From: Sphingobacteriaceae bacterium
Lineage (GTDB): Bacteria; Bacteroidota; Bacteroidia; B-17B0; Aurantibacillaceae
Assembly (NCBI GenBank): GCA_002319075.1
Contig: NVQB01000001.1
Coordinates: 1,612,001-1,676,000, forward strand
Direction: 5' to 3'
DNA: 64,000 bases
The notes under the pieces were generated by a model. That model had not been told where the DNA came from. It worked only from the letters and a program-made list of their open reading frames with translations, and did no database searches. The translations under genes were made by a program, and so were the position numbers. Shown here in pieces: positions 15,649 to 24,668 of this stretch. The first letter of the stretch is position 1. Each line of letters opens with the position of its first letter.

Positions 15649-16134
15649 TTATTTTTTATAAATCAGTGCCACGGCATATGCATTCACCCCTTCGCCTCTA
15701 CCCACGTAACCTAACTTTTCGTTTGTAGTAGCTTTTATCGAAACTTCATTTTCTGTAACCTCCAGAATTGGTGCTAAAACTTTTTGCATAGCTTTTATGT
15801 GAGGGTTTATTTTTGGATCCTCAAGACTTAGCGTAGCATCGATGTTTCCTATCCCATAGCCGTTTTCACGTAATAAAGCCACCACTTCTTTTAAAAGTAA
15901 TTTGCTGTCGGCGCCCTTGTATTTTGGGTCTGTATTTGGAAAATGAAATCCTATATCGCGTAAGTTAGCTGCACCTAAAAGAGCATCACATATGGCGTGT
16001 AAAAGCACATCAGCGTCGCTATGTCCAACGCAACCTTTGTCAAATTCAAGCTTAACGCCACCTAGCCATAATTCTCTTCCCTCACCTAAAGGATGCACAT
16101 CGTACCCAAATCCAATCCTGATATTTACACTCAT
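15649..16134 (-). CDS. ispF: 2-C-methyl-D-erythritol 2,4-cyclodiphosphate synthase
   Basis: A 161-residue trimeric zinc enzyme of the non-mevalonate isoprenoid pathway, of the usual size. Signatures: IGFGYDVHPLGEGRELWLGG at the N-terminus with the metal ligands Asp and His in GYDVH, CVGHSDADVLLHAICDALLGA with the third metal His, and DIGFHFPNTDPKYKGADS. The C-terminal VSIKATTNEKLGYVGRGEG is also typical. Its ATG comes 3 nt after the pgk stop codon, so pgk-ispF are co-transcribed. Confidence 0.95.
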   Translation of the reverse strand: MSVNIRIGFGYDVHPLGEGRELWLGGVKLEFDKGCVGHSDADVLLHAICDALLGAANLRDIGFHFPNTDPKYKGADSKLLLKEVVALLRENGYGIGNIDATLSLEDPKINPHIKAMQKVLAPILEVTENEVSIKATTNEKLGYVGRGEGVNAYAVALIYKK

Positions 16135-16137
16135 CTT

Positions 16138-17331
16138 TTAACCCTCTATAGCTTTAACACCTGGTAAAGTTCCTTGCTCGATATATTCTAATAATGCTCC
16201 ACCGCCTGTGCTCACATAACTTACTTTATCGGCAAGATTGTATTTATTTATTGCCGCAACACTGTCGCCACCGCCAATAAGCGTGTATGCTCCCGCTTTC
16301 GTAGCTTCTACAATATCAAAGGCTGCCTGTTTTGTGCCCGCTTCAAATTTGCTCATTTCAAAAACACCCATAGGACCGTTCCATAAAATGGTTTTAGAGT
16401 TTTTGATCACCTCGCCAAAATAGTGCATCGATTTTTTACCAATGTCCAGTCCCATCCATCCGTCAGGAATCTGGTCAATCTGAACTTCCTGAGTAGTGGC
16501 ATCGTTAGAAAAGTTATCAGCAATAACTGCATCCACAGGAATGCAAAGGTTTACCCCTTTTACTTTTGCTGTAGCAATTAAATTTTTTGCTACTTCTAAA
16601 CGATCGTCTTCGCAGAGTGACTTTCCAATCTTGCCACCAAGAGCTTTAATAAAGGTAAAAGCCATGCCGCCTCCAATAATAATGTTATCAGCCTTATCCA
16701 TCAGCTGTTCAATGATCATAATCTTATCGCTCACCTTTGCACCACCTATAATCGCAGTAAAAGGTTTTTCCGTCTTATTTAAAACTTTGTCAATACTAGC
16801 CACTTCGTTAGCCATCACATAACCAAAACACTTTGAAGATGCATCAAAATAGTTAGCCATAACTGCTGTTGAAGCGTGAGCACGGTGCGCCGTTCCGAAA
16901 GCATCATTCACATACACGTTGCCATGTTGACTTAGTTTTTTCGCAAACATGGCGTCACCCTTTTCTTCTTCTTTGTAAAAACGCAAATTCTCCAACAATA
17001 AAACTTCACCCTTTTTTAATGCTTCCGATTGAAGCATAGAAGCATCGCTAATACAATCGTCAGCAAACTGCACAGGCACGCCTAAGTGTTTACTTACTTC
17101 GTTTACAATGTGCTTTAGTGAATATTTGTTTGTTGGCCCTTCTTTCGGTCGCCCCAAGTGGCTCATCAACACTATACTGCCACCGTCATTTAATATTTTT
17201 TTAAGCGTGGGAATAGCCGCACGTATCCGGGTGGCATCTGTTACTTCAAACGCATCGTTTAAAGGAACATTAAAATCAACGCGAATAACCGCACGTTTAT
17301 TTGAGAAATCTAGGGAATCTACTGTTTTCAT
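16138..17331 (-). CDS. pgk: Phosphoglycerate kinase
   Basis: A 397-residue glycolytic enzyme. Visible motifs: [13 protein letters not shown] near the N-terminus, [12 protein letters not shown], the hinge and nucleotide-binding [19 protein letters not shown] and GGGDSVAA close to the C-terminus. The start is set at ATG 17331; the frame extends three codons further to a TTG, which overlaps a promoter box. It is followed directly by ispF. Confidence 0.95.
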   Translation of the reverse strand: MKTVDSLDFSNKRAVIRVDFNVPLNDAFEVTDATRIRAAIPTLKKILNDGGSIVLMSHLGRPKEGPTNKYSLKHIVNEVSKHLGVPVQFADDCISDASMLQSEALKKGEVLLLENLRFYKEEEKGDAMFAKKLSQHGNVYVNDAFGTAHRAHASTAVMANYFDASSKCFGYVMANEVASIDKVLNKTEKPFTAIIGGAKVSDKIMIIEQLMDKADNIIIGGGMAFTFIKALGGKIGKSLCEDDRLEVAKNLIATAKVKGVNLCIPVDAVIADNFSNDATTQEVQIDQIPDGWMGLDIGKKSMHYFGEVIKNSKTILWNGPMGVFEMSKFEAGTKQAAFDIVEATKAGAYTLIGGGDSVAAINKYNLADKVSYVSTGGGALLEYIEQGTLPGVKAIEG

Positions 17332-17337
17332 AGCCTG

Positions 17338-17345
17338 CAAAAATA
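17338..17345 (-). promoter_or_regulatory. -7 promoter box for pgk-ispF
   Basis: Minus strand TATTTTTG (TAnnTTTG match), 6 nt before the pgk start codon. No good -33 box is seen. The predicted leader is very short. Confidence 0.4.
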
Positions 17346-17368
17346 ACTAATTGCTTTTAAACAGAAAA

Positions 17369-17647
17369 ATGACAAATTACAAAGGAACTGCAAAAACAAG
17401 CCCTCAACGCTGGCTCCCGAACTATATAAAAACTTATGTAGAACGGGATGTGCGTTTTATCAGGAATATTGAAAACATTTTTCTATTTCATAATATTCTA
17501 ACAGACGCGGCCTCCCTTAAAAACCTCAAATGGTTTCAAAAAGTTCTTCGTTAGCAGGGTGGAGTACTTATAAACGCAAGCGACGAAAGCAAAAGTTTTG
17601 ATAACGAAATAGAGCAAATAAGTTGGGAACAGGTAAGCGGCTTATAA
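17369..17647 (+). pseudogene. Remnant of an AAA+/DUF4143-type ATPase
   Basis: The frame encodes SPQRWLPNYIKTYVERDVRF then IRNIENIFLFHNIL, the segment that links the ATPase and DUF4143 domains in this family (consensus W..Y..TYLERDVR.L..I.N...F). It then jumps to LKNLKWFQKV, a TAG stop at 17552-17554, and continues in the same frame as GGVLINASDESKSF..EIEQISWEQV to TAA at 17645, which matches the family's far C-terminus. The ATPase domain (Walker A/B) and most of DUF4143 are missing. The copy thus has a 5' truncation, a large internal deletion and an in-frame stop. Such ATPases are widespread, mobile and often decay. It lies between pgk and hemL. Confidence 0.62.
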
Positions 17648-17650
17648 AGC

Positions 17651-18934
17651 TTAAGCCAGTTTTTTTAAACTTAATTCAAATGCTTTAATAGTTTTATCGA
17701 GATCTTCATAGGTATGCGCACGGCTCACAAAACCAACCTCATAGCCACTTGGCCCAAGGTAGATACCGTTTTCAAGCAAAGCGTGGTAAAGCGTTTTAAA
17801 ATAAGACATGCTGTTAGCATCAATGTCTTCAGCATTTACAATACTTTCTTTTTCTGTAAAGGCAATCCAGAAAATAGAACCAAGGCTAAATAATTTAAAC
17901 AGTTTAAACGGATTTATTTTATTAATGCCGTTTATTAAGTACTGCGTTTTCTTTTCAAGATCTTCATAAAAATTCTCTTTCAAACATTCCGAAAGTTGAG
18001 CAATCCCAGCGCTCATCGCAACCGGGTTACCGCTTAACGTCCCTGCTTGATAAACAGGCCCTTCAGGCGATACGCAACTCATAATTTCTTTACTTGCCCC
18101 ATAAGCGCCAACAGGAAATCCACCTCCAATTATCTTTCCATAAGTAACAATGTCCGGTTGAATATTGTACAATCCTGCGGCACCTGTAAAACTCATACGG
18201 AAACCACTGATAACCTCATCAAAAATTAAAAGAGTTTTAGTGGCAGAACAAATTTCACGCAAAAAAGTAAGAAACTCTTTTCCTTGCAAAAGCAAACCGT
18301 TATTCGCCGGTACAGGTTCAATGATAATACAGGCAATTTCATCTTTGTAATTTTTGAAAGCCTCCTGAACCGCTTCTTTATTATTTAGTGGTACCGTTAT
18401 AGTTTCATTTACAAAGCTTTCAGGCACTCCTGCACTGCTTGAATTTCCAAAGGTAACGAGTCCGCTGCCGGCTTTTACCAGCAACGAATCTACGTGGCCG
18501 TGATAACAGCCTTCGAATTTTAAAATTTTATTGCGGTTTGTGAAGCCACGGGCTAAACGTATCGCGCTCATCACCGCTTCGGTGCCACTACTTACAAAAC
18601 GTAGCTTCTGAATAAACTTATTATTAGAGAGGATCAGGTCTGCCAATTCATTTTCGAGTTGCGTGGGAGCTCCAAAAGAAGTGCCCTTGCGCATGGTTTT
18701 ATCTACAGCGTTTAATACAGCATCTTCTGCATGTCCGAGAATAAGCGGACCCCAGCTACAGCAGTAATCGATATATTCATTCCCATCCGCATCCCAAATA
18801 TGCGAACCTTTTCCACGTTCTATAAATAAAGGATTTCCACCTACGCTTCTGAACGCACGTACCGGAGAATTCACTCCACCCGGAAAATAATTTTTTGCCC
18901 TTTCGAAAAGTTCTGCCGATTTTTTAGTCTCCAT
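17651..18934 (-). CDS. hemL: Glutamate-1-semialdehyde 2,1-aminomutase
   Basis: A 427-residue PLP enzyme making 5-aminolevulinate for haem, matching E. coli HemL in length. Signatures: FPGGVNSPVRAF at the N-terminus, FVSSGTEAVMSAIRLARG, FEGCYHGH, LIFDEVISGFR and TYGKIIGGGFPVGAYG, in which the lysine binds PLP. The start is the ATG at 18934; the upstream extension begins with TTG and overlaps a promoter box. It is convergent with the ATPase remnant, whose stop lies 3 bp away. Confidence 0.95.
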   Translation of the reverse strand: METKKSAELFERAKNYFPGGVNSPVRAFRSVGGNPLFIERGKGSHIWDADGNEYIDYCCSWGPLILGHAEDAVLNAVDKTMRKGTSFGAPTQLENELADLILSNNKFIQKLRFVSSGTEAVMSAIRLARGFTNRNKILKFEGCYHGHVDSLLVKAGSGLVTFGNSSSAGVPESFVNETITVPLNNKEAVQEAFKNYKDEIACIIIEPVPANNGLLLQGKEFLTFLREICSATKTLLIFDEVISGFRMSFTGAAGLYNIQPDIVTYGKIIGGGFPVGAYGASKEIMSCVSPEGPVYQAGTLSGNPVAMSAGIAQLSECLKENFYEDLEKKTQYLINGINKINPFKLFKLFSLGSIFWIAFTEKESIVNAEDIDANSMSYFKTLYHALLENGIYLGPSGYEVGFVSRAHTYEDLDKTIKAFELSLKKLA

Positions 18935-18943
18935 AAATTTTGG

Positions 18944-18951
18944 CAAAATTA
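18944..18951 (-). promoter_or_regulatory. -7 promoter box for hemL
   Basis: Minus strand TAATTTTG (TAnnTTTG match), 9 nt upstream of the hemL ATG; TTA 17 nt further upstream is a weak -33 candidate. Confidence 0.4.
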
Positions 18952-19013
18952 TGGATTTATTATGGGTTTAAGATTTAGTTTAACCAAATACCTGAAAAAA
19001 GCTACCTCCTAAA

Positions 19014-19027
19014 AAGTGTTAACACTT
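19014..19027. promoter_or_regulatory. Perfect 14-bp palindrome between hemL and the TlpA gene
   Basis: AAGTGTTAACACTT is fully self-complementary and lies between two divergent genes, 80 bp from the hemL start and 63 bp from the thioredoxin gene start. It could be an operator for a dimeric repressor, but no second copy was seen in the window and no regulator is adjacent. Confidence 0.35.
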
Positions 19028-19090
19028 ATATCCCATTTTTTTTCCTATAATTGTGGCGCGATAATTGGTTAAAAGTTAAAGTAAATCGAC

Positions 19091-19606
19091 ATGAAAAAAA
19101 TAATCCTAGCACTGATCACCTTCTCACTTTTCTCATTTATAACTTTAAATGGTGACGGTGATAAAATACCCGCAGCAACATTAAAAAAATTGGATGGAAG
19201 TAAAGTTAATTCTGCATCTTTCAGCAATAACGGGAAACCAATTATTATCAGTTTCTGGGCCACCTGGTGCAAACCCTGCAAAAAAGAACTGGATGCAATA
19301 GCTGAATCTTACCCTGAATGGGTGAAAGAAACAGGTGTAAAACTTATTGCTATAAGCATCGATGATTCAAGAAGTTCCGGTAAAGTAGTTACTGATGTTA
19401 AAACCAAAGGTTGGGAATATGAAATTTACATAGATGAAAACCAGGATTTTAAACGTGCCATGAATGTAAATAACGTGCCTCACACTTTTATAGTAGATGG
19501 TACTGGTAAAATTGTATGGAGTCACAATTCTTATGCGGATGGTGATGAAGACAAACTATATGAAAACATACAATCCCTTATAAAGGGTGAGAAGTTAAAA
19601 CACTAA
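19091..19606 (+). CDS. TlpA-like exported thioredoxin
   Basis: A 171-residue protein with a signal peptide or membrane anchor (1-20) and a thioredoxin/AhpC-TSA fold. The active site is SFWATWCKPCKKE, C60-x-x-C63, followed by the cis-Pro segment NVPHTF. Such TlpA/ResA-type proteins reduce disulfides in the periplasm, for instance in cytochrome c maturation or for partner proteins. It is the first of three closely spaced plus-strand genes (18 and 19-31 bp gaps) with a DUF6029 outer-membrane protein and an Omp28-like lipoprotein. The trio recurs in Bacteroidota to my recollection, so redox work on envelope partners is plausible. Confidence 0.85.
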   Translation: MKKIILALITFSLFSFITLNGDGDKIPAATLKKLDGSKVNSASFSNNGKPIIISFWATWCKPCKKELDAIAESYPEWVKETGVKLIAISIDDSRSSGKVVTDVKTKGWEYEIYIDENQDFKRAMNVNNVPHTFIVDGTGKIVWSHNSYADGDEDKLYENIQSLIKGEKLKH

Positions 19607-19624
19607 TTTTCATTCGACTTACAC

Positions 19625-21316
19625 ATGAAGTTTTGCAAAACCTTGCGCAGATCAGCGGTTTATCTGCCTTTGCTTACTGTTACGTTTATTAAGGCTCAAA
19701 ATTCCACAACCGATATGGGTTCCATTCATGGAAATTTTCAGATCGATGCACAATATTACCAAGCCGATTCTTTGATCGGAGCTCCAAAAGTTCCAGAGAA
19801 ATTTCTTTCTAATGCCTTTGGGAACATCAATTACACGCGCGGTAATTTTTCTGCAGGAGTGCGTTATGAAGCTTACAACAACGTAAGGCAAGGATTTGAC
19901 ACACGTTATAAGGGACAAGGAATCACCAATAGATTCGCCCGCTACAGAACCGATTTACTCGATGTTACTGTAGGAAATATCTATGAGCAGTTTGGAAGTG
20001 GGTTAATGCTAAGGACTTATTACGAGCCGGGATTATTGTATGATAATTCTCTCGATGGTATCAGAGTTATTTCCTCTCCTGTAAAAGGTGTTACACTTAA
20101 AGGTTTAGTTGGTAAACAACGCTTCTTCTTTACTACTGGTCCGGGCATCGTACGCGGTGGAGATGCTGAAGTAAATGTGAATGAACTTTTTGATTCTGTT
20201 TTAGGAAAGAAAAAAACAAAAGTTATTCTTGGCGGAAGTTTCGTTAGTAAATATCAAACGGATATTGATCCGAATTTAAATTTGCCCGAAAACGTTGCTA
20301 CCTATGGCGGACGCGTCAACATTATCAGAGAAGGGTTTAATTTTTCTACGGAATACGCCTATAAGATGAATGATCCTTCATTTGATAATCACTATTCTTA
20401 TAAAAACGGTGAAGCGCTTTTTGCTTCTCTTTCCTACGCTACTAACGGACTTTCGTTTATGGTTCAAGGTAAGCGTGTAGACAATATGAGTTTCAGAAGT
20501 GACCGGGACGCTAGCCTTCAAAGTCTTTTGATCAATTATCTTCCCGCCACTACCAGACCTCACACTTACTCTATGCTTGCTTTAAATCCATACGCCACTC
20601 AGCTTAGAGGCGAAGTAGGTGGCATGGTAGAAGTGCAATATAAATTTAAAAAGAATACCGCTATTGGCGGAAAGTACGGAGCAGAAATAACGGTGAATTA
20701 TTCGCAGGCCAATGGTCTTCGTCAGATTCCTGTAGGAGATTCAACTACAGCAATGACTTTTTATAAGACGAGTTACGGCGATATAGGCGATAATTACTAC
20801 CATGATTTTAATATAGAGTTTAGTAAAAAATTCTCTAAAAAATGGAAGGGAACAGCTGTTTACTCCAATCAGTTTTACAACCGTAACATTGTGCAATTTG
20901 GAGCCGCCAATGAGGGTTACGAGAGTTTGAAGTCAGACATTGTGGTATTGGATCTTACTTACAAGTACAGACCTTCTTCATCTCTAAGACTAGAAGTACA
21001 AGGTCTATTCGCCAGAAATCAGAATATGATTACTAACTCTAATTTAGTAGGAAAGGGTAATTGGGGTACCATGCTGCTCGAGTGGTCGCCGAATGGCAAC
21101 TGGTTTGTCGCTTTGTTTGATCAATATAATTATGGTAATCCTGATAAAGCTGCCCGCGTGCATTATTATTTAGGAACATTTGGCTATAATAAAGATGCAC
21201 ACCGTATTGCAGTTAGCTATGGTAAACAAAGCGCCGGGATCTTTTGTGTAGGAGGTGTATGTCGTGTGGTGCCTGCTTCCAATGGGCTTACGCTTTCAAT
21301 TACCAGTAGTTTTTAG
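19625..21316 (+). CDS. DUF6029-type outer-membrane beta-barrel protein
   Basis: A 563-residue protein with an N-terminal signal (1-24, ending FIKAQ). A long series of alternating beta-strands follows, with aromatic residues at strand ends and a terminal Phe (LSITSSF), all typical of outer-membrane barrels. The N-terminal stretch GSIHGNFQIDAQYYQADS and FGNINYTRGNFSAGVRYEAY agrees with the Bacteroidota DUF6029 family, whose function is unknown. Two Cys lie close together near the C-terminus (FCVGGVCRV). It is encoded between the TlpA-like and Omp28-like genes and probably belongs to the same transcript. Confidence 0.75.
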   Translation: MKFCKTLRRSAVYLPLLTVTFIKAQNSTTDMGSIHGNFQIDAQYYQADSLIGAPKVPEKFLSNAFGNINYTRGNFSAGVRYEAYNNVRQGFDTRYKGQGITNRFARYRTDLLDVTVGNIYEQFGSGLMLRTYYEPGLLYDNSLDGIRVISSPVKGVTLKGLVGKQRFFFTTGPGIVRGGDAEVNVNELFDSVLGKKKTKVILGGSFVSKYQTDIDPNLNLPENVATYGGRVNIIREGFNFSTEYAYKMNDPSFDNHYSYKNGEALFASLSYATNGLSFMVQGKRVDNMSFRSDRDASLQSLLINYLPATTRPHTYSMLALNPYATQLRGEVGGMVEVQYKFKKNTAIGGKYGAEITVNYSQANGLRQIPVGDSTTAMTFYKTSYGDIGDNYYHDFNIEFSKKFSKKWKGTAVYSNQFYNRNIVQFGAANEGYESLKSDIVVLDLTYKYRPSSSLRLEVQGLFARNQNMITNSNLVGKGNWGTMLLEWSPNGNWFVALFDQYNYGNPDKAARVHYYLGTFGYNKDAHRIAVSYGKQSAGIFCVGGVCRVVPASNGLTLSITSSF

Positions 21317-21347
21317 TATCTTAGTGTAAACATTAATGCTCTCTTCC

Positions 21348-22316
21348 ATGAAAAAAATAATCATCTCATTCCTGTTTCTTTTCCTGATTACCGCCTGCGA
21401 TAAAATTTCACACCCCGTTCAGGGTCCCCCAAAAATTTTTGATTGTATTGACCCGCTAAATCAGGTAATAAAGACAAATGCCAATAAAAATCCTGATCAG
21501 CGTAAGGTATTGTTGGAAGATTTCACCGGTCACTACTGTCCAAACTGCCCACGTGCGGCTAAAGTAGCTGAAACCCTTATGGAACAAAACCCCGGGAATG
21601 TTATTTTGTTAGCGCATCATGTTACCACTACTTACGCCAAAATTTCTACGGATACAACAAATAAATTCAAAGAAAACTTCATGAATGACGCTTCTAACGA
21701 TTGGGATAGTCCTAAAACTGGCTTTGGCGTTTCTGGTGCGGGACTTCCTCAGGGAATGGTTAACAGGATAGGAAATCCTAATTTTGCGCAGGCCGACAGC
21801 AAATGGGCCTCTTTAGTCTCGACTGAGTTAAATAAACCATTGGTGGCGCGTCTTGATCTTGAAACTACTTATGACTTGGTATCACATTATTTAATTGCCA
21901 AAGTAAAAGCTACATTTAAACAAGCTGTAGCTCATAATGTAAATGTAGTTTTTGTATTATCTCAAGATAGTATTGTTGCCTGCCAGAAAGATAATAACCC
22001 GCTTAATGCGCCAAATGATCGCGATCCCGATGAACCTCAGACTCGTCTTAATTTTCATTTTAATCACATCACTATCAACGCAATGAATGGAGCGCAGGGA
22101 GAAGTATTAAAATCGGGTCCTATCGCGATAAATGATACGGCTTCTTTAACATCGAGTTGTTTTCTATTAAATAAGTGTTTTGGCGCCGATAACGCAACTA
22201 CGTTTCCTCCCTATAAGGCCTTTTGTATTGACGACAGATACGTAAGTTTGGTCGCTTTTATTTATGATGCCGACACAAAAGAAGTGTTGCAGGCGGAGAC
22301 CATGAGAATTCGTTAA
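21348..22316 (+). CDS. Omp28-like lipoprotein with CxxC thioredoxin-like motif
   Basis: A 322-residue protein from the ATG at 21348 (MKKIIISFLF); an ATG four codons upstream is the alternative. The lipobox LITAC gives a lipidated Cys17. The segment VLLEDFTGHYCPNCPRAAK carries CPNC, as in the Omp28-related outer-membrane protein family, whose N-terminal domain is thioredoxin-like. The remainder is a beta-rich C-terminal domain. Substrate and partner are unknown. Pairing with a TlpA-type thioredoxin suggests that the CPNC pair is reduced by it; this is inference. A bidirectional terminator follows. Confidence 0.75.
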   Translation: MKKIIISFLFLFLITACDKISHPVQGPPKIFDCIDPLNQVIKTNANKNPDQRKVLLEDFTGHYCPNCPRAAKVAETLMEQNPGNVILLAHHVTTTYAKISTDTTNKFKENFMNDASNDWDSPKTGFGVSGAGLPQGMVNRIGNPNFAQADSKWASLVSTELNKPLVARLDLETTYDLVSHYLIAKVKATFKQAVAHNVNVVFVLSQDSIVACQKDNNPLNAPNDRDPDEPQTRLNFHFNHITINAMNGAQGEVLKSGPIAINDTASLTSSCFLLNKCFGADNATTFPPYKAFCIDDRYVSLVAFIYDADTKEVLQAETMRIR

Positions 22317-22330
22317 TTTCATAACAACTT

Positions 22331-22364
22331 AAAAAAAAAGCTGCCAGTTGGCAGCTTTTTTTTT
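22331..22364. terminator. Bidirectional intrinsic terminator
   Basis: A9-GCTGCC, AGTT loop, GGCAGC-T9 between the convergent Omp28-like gene and panB. The stem is GC-rich and flanked by an A-run and a T-run, so it can act in both directions. Confidence 0.92.
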
Positions 22365-22376
22365 ATCTAATGTTTC

Positions 22377-23192
22377 TTAGTACTGTTCTTTATCACTCGG
22401 AAAGTCTTTGCTTTTTACATCGCCGATGTATTTTTTAAAAGCACCACTCATGCTCTCATATAGATTTAAATAACGTCTTAAAAACCTTGGACTAAACTCT
22501 GTATTCATGCCCAACATATCGTGTGTTACAAGTACCTGGCCGTCCGTGCCTCCGCCGGCGCCAATACCAATTACAGGAATAGAAATACTTTGTGAAACTT
22601 TTGTAGCAAGGGCTGCCGGAATTTTTTCGAGTACCAGTGCAAAACAACCATATTGTTCCAGTAATTTTGCATCTTCCATTAAACGCTCTGCCTCTTCTTC
22701 TTCTTTGGCTCTAACCGTGTAAGTGCCGAATTTATAAATACTCTGGGGTGTTAAACCAAGATGGCCCATTACCGGAATACCGGCTGTTAGAATGCGTTCT
22801 ATGCTCTCTTTCACCTCTTTCCCTCCTTCCAGTTTCACACCATGTGCGCCACTTTCCTTCATTATTTTTATGGCAGATTTTAAAGCTTCTTTTGAATTAG
22901 CCTGGTAAGATCCAAAAGGAAGATCCACAATTACTAAAGATCTGCTTGTTGCACGTACTACACTACTCGCATGGTAGATCATTTGATCCAGCGTTATCGG
23001 CAGGGTTGTTTCGTGTCCTGCCATTACGTTACTGGCGCTATCTCCAACAAGTATCACATCTATACCTGCGCTATCAATAATTTTAGCCATTGTAAAATCG
23101 TAAGCTGTCAGCATGGCAATTTTTTCGCCGCGCTTTTTCATTTCAAGCAACGTATTGGTAGTTACTTTTTTTACTTCTTTGTGAACCGACAT
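22377..23192 (-). CDS. panB: 3-methyl-2-oxobutanoate hydroxymethyltransferase
   Basis: A 271-residue enzyme of pantothenate/CoA synthesis. Motifs: [39 protein letters not shown] with the metal-binding Asp, [22 protein letters not shown] and [19 protein letters not shown]. It transfers a hydroxymethyl group from methylene-THF to ketoisovalerate. It is a stand-alone gene; panC is not in the window. The terminator of the gene upstream lies 30 bp before its start. Confidence 0.95.
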   Translation of the reverse strand: MSVHKEVKKVTTNTLLEMKKRGEKIAMLTAYDFTMAKIIDSAGIDVILVGDSASNVMAGHETTLPITLDQMIYHASSVVRATSRSLVIVDLPFGSYQANSKEALKSAIKIMKESGAHGVKLEGGKEVKESIERILTAGIPVMGHLGLTPQSIYKFGTYTVRAKEEEEAERLMEDAKLLEQYGCFALVLEKIPAALATKVSQSISIPVIGIGAGGGTDGQVLVTHDMLGMNTEFSPRFLRRYLNLYESMSGAFKKYIGDVKSKDFPSDKEQY

Positions 23193-23220
23193 AGTAAAGG
23201 ATCTTTAGAAAACAAAATTA

Positions 23221-23251
23221 AATAAAAAACCCAACCTGTGAGGGTTGGGTT
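23221..23251 (-). terminator. Intrinsic terminator of the sucC operon
   Basis: On the minus strand AACCCAACC, a 6-base loop and GGTTGGGTT form a 9-bp stem followed by TTTTTATT. It lies about 20 bp after the stop of the small exported protein gene. Confidence 0.88.
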
Positions 23252-23271
23252 ATAAATGGGGTACAAAAGTA

Positions 23272-23748
23272 CTAGAATCCTTGTTTGTCGGTGATCTTAT
23301 GCTCGATCAACAAACCCACGCAAGCAGCATCAGCAGATTTATGCTTATCTTTTTCAGTAGCGCCTTGTGGCACCATAACTTCAATTACAAGTTGACGCGT
23401 ACTTACACTTTGAAATTCAAAGATCTGAGTATCTTCATTTGCTTTGTTGTCGAATAATAATTCGTTGGTGCGGCCATCAAAAATCTTGTAGTTTACTTTT
23501 TCTCCAAGAATAGTTTCGCAGCATACAGAAATTCTGTAGTCCATCCCTTTGTAAATCACACAACGCAATTTGGAAACCATTCCCTGGTTAAACAAACCAC
23601 TTTTGCTTTGTGCGTTGTATTGCCAGTTGCCACCTTTAGAGTCGTCAAAGACGCAGAATTTTCTGTGAAACTGTCCGCAAACAATCGTCTGAGAGAAAAC
23701 AGTTGTACTTAAAGCGGCCGTTAAAATTAATGATAAGAAATATTTCAT
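23272..23748 (-). CDS. Small exported protein, unknown function
   Basis: A 158-residue protein with a signal peptide (1-19, STTVFSQ). The mature part has six or more cysteines (VCGQFHRKFCVF, LRCVIY, SVCCET, AACVG) and beta-strand character, and includes FCVFDDSKGGNWQYNAQSKS. The Cys content suggests disulfides in the periplasm or outside the cell. I do not recognise a named domain. It follows a lipoprotein gene after 10 bp and sits third after sucC; a terminator follows. Confidence 0.65.
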   Translation of the reverse strand: MKYFLSLILTAALSTTVFSQTIVCGQFHRKFCVFDDSKGGNWQYNAQSKSGLFNQGMVSKLRCVIYKGMDYRISVCCETILGEKVNYKIFDGRTNELLFDNKANEDTQIFEFQSVSTRQLVIEVMVPQGATEKDKHKSADAACVGLLIEHKITDKQGF

Positions 23749-23758
23749 GGTCTTAAAA

Positions 23759-24649
23759 TTATTTAGTTAAAGTGTATGAATTACGTACTGACTTAATTTT
23801 ATCAGTAATAGTGATGTAAATCGCTTCTGTAATTACAAGTTGTTTACCACCTGTAAGAGTAGTTGCTTTTGGATCTTTTGCTTTTAAAGGCTTAGCTTCT
23901 TGTTCAGCTATTTTATTAAATTCAGCTAAAATACTTTCGAAATCTTGCTTCACTGCAGTTACATTTGGATCTGATTCGTGTTTCTTTAAGAACTCGATCA
24001 GATTTTCAAGCGTGTATTTTTGATCAGCAAGACGTTCTACTACAGGGCTGTCAGCTTTGTATTTTGCGAGGTTAATAGCTATATAGATACTTTCTAACCA
24101 ACCACCTGCAACTACCAGGGCCAAAGTAGGACCTTGTTTGCTATCTTCTAAAGCTTCAAACGATGAAAAATAAACATCATCTGTAATAACCGCTAAAGAA
24201 TCAGGAGAGCTGATATTGCTTTCTAAACGTTTTAAAACTTCAGGCTTAATGGCGGTAGATACACCGATTTGATCACCCATCATTTTAACGGTTTTAAAAT
24301 ATTTTAAAGATTCTGAACCAATCGAAAAAATACTGCAGTAACTTAAATCGCAGCTGTAAATACCGAAGTTTAAAGCTTTTGATTTTGCATCCGTATAATT
24401 TTTTTCGTTGGAAGGAGGATTCAAAAATGAAATATCCTTTGTTGTTCCACCTACCATTTTAATGAAGGTTAACATCTCTCCTGGTGAAGGAACCTGGAAA
24501 AAAGTCTCAGAAACAGGACCTTGTTTAGGCTCTTCTGTTTTAGTAGAATCTACTGAAGTCTCTGTGTCTTCAGATTTGTCTCCACCGCCGCAGCTGCTGA
24601 GTGAGAAGGCGGTAAAGGCGGACAGAACTAATAGGGTTGATTTATTCAT
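23759..24649 (-). CDS. Predicted lipoprotein, unknown function
   Basis: A 296-residue protein with a lipoprotein signal: lipobox SLSSC at residues 16-20, then GGGDKSEDTETS, a Gly/acidic linker often seen in surface-directed Bacteroidota lipoproteins. The mature domain is largely helical (for example LKRLESNISSPDSLAVITDD) and contains no motif I recognise. It lies 19 bp downstream of sucC and 10 bp upstream of a second exported protein gene, so the three are probably co-transcribed although no metabolic link is evident. Confidence 0.65.
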   Translation of the reverse strand: MNKSTLLVLSAFTAFSLSSCGGGDKSEDTETSVDSTKTEEPKQGPVSETFFQVPSPGEMLTFIKMVGGTTKDISFLNPPSNEKNYTDAKSKALNFGIYSCDLSYCSIFSIGSESLKYFKTVKMMGDQIGVSTAIKPEVLKRLESNISSPDSLAVITDDVYFSSFEALEDSKQGPTLALVVAGGWLESIYIAINLAKYKADSPVVERLADQKYTLENLIEFLKKHESDPNVTAVKQDFESILAEFNKIAEQEAKPLKAKDPKATTLTGGKQLVITEAIYITITDKIKSVRNSYTLTK

Positions 24650-24668
24650 TTTTTAAAGATATTAATTT

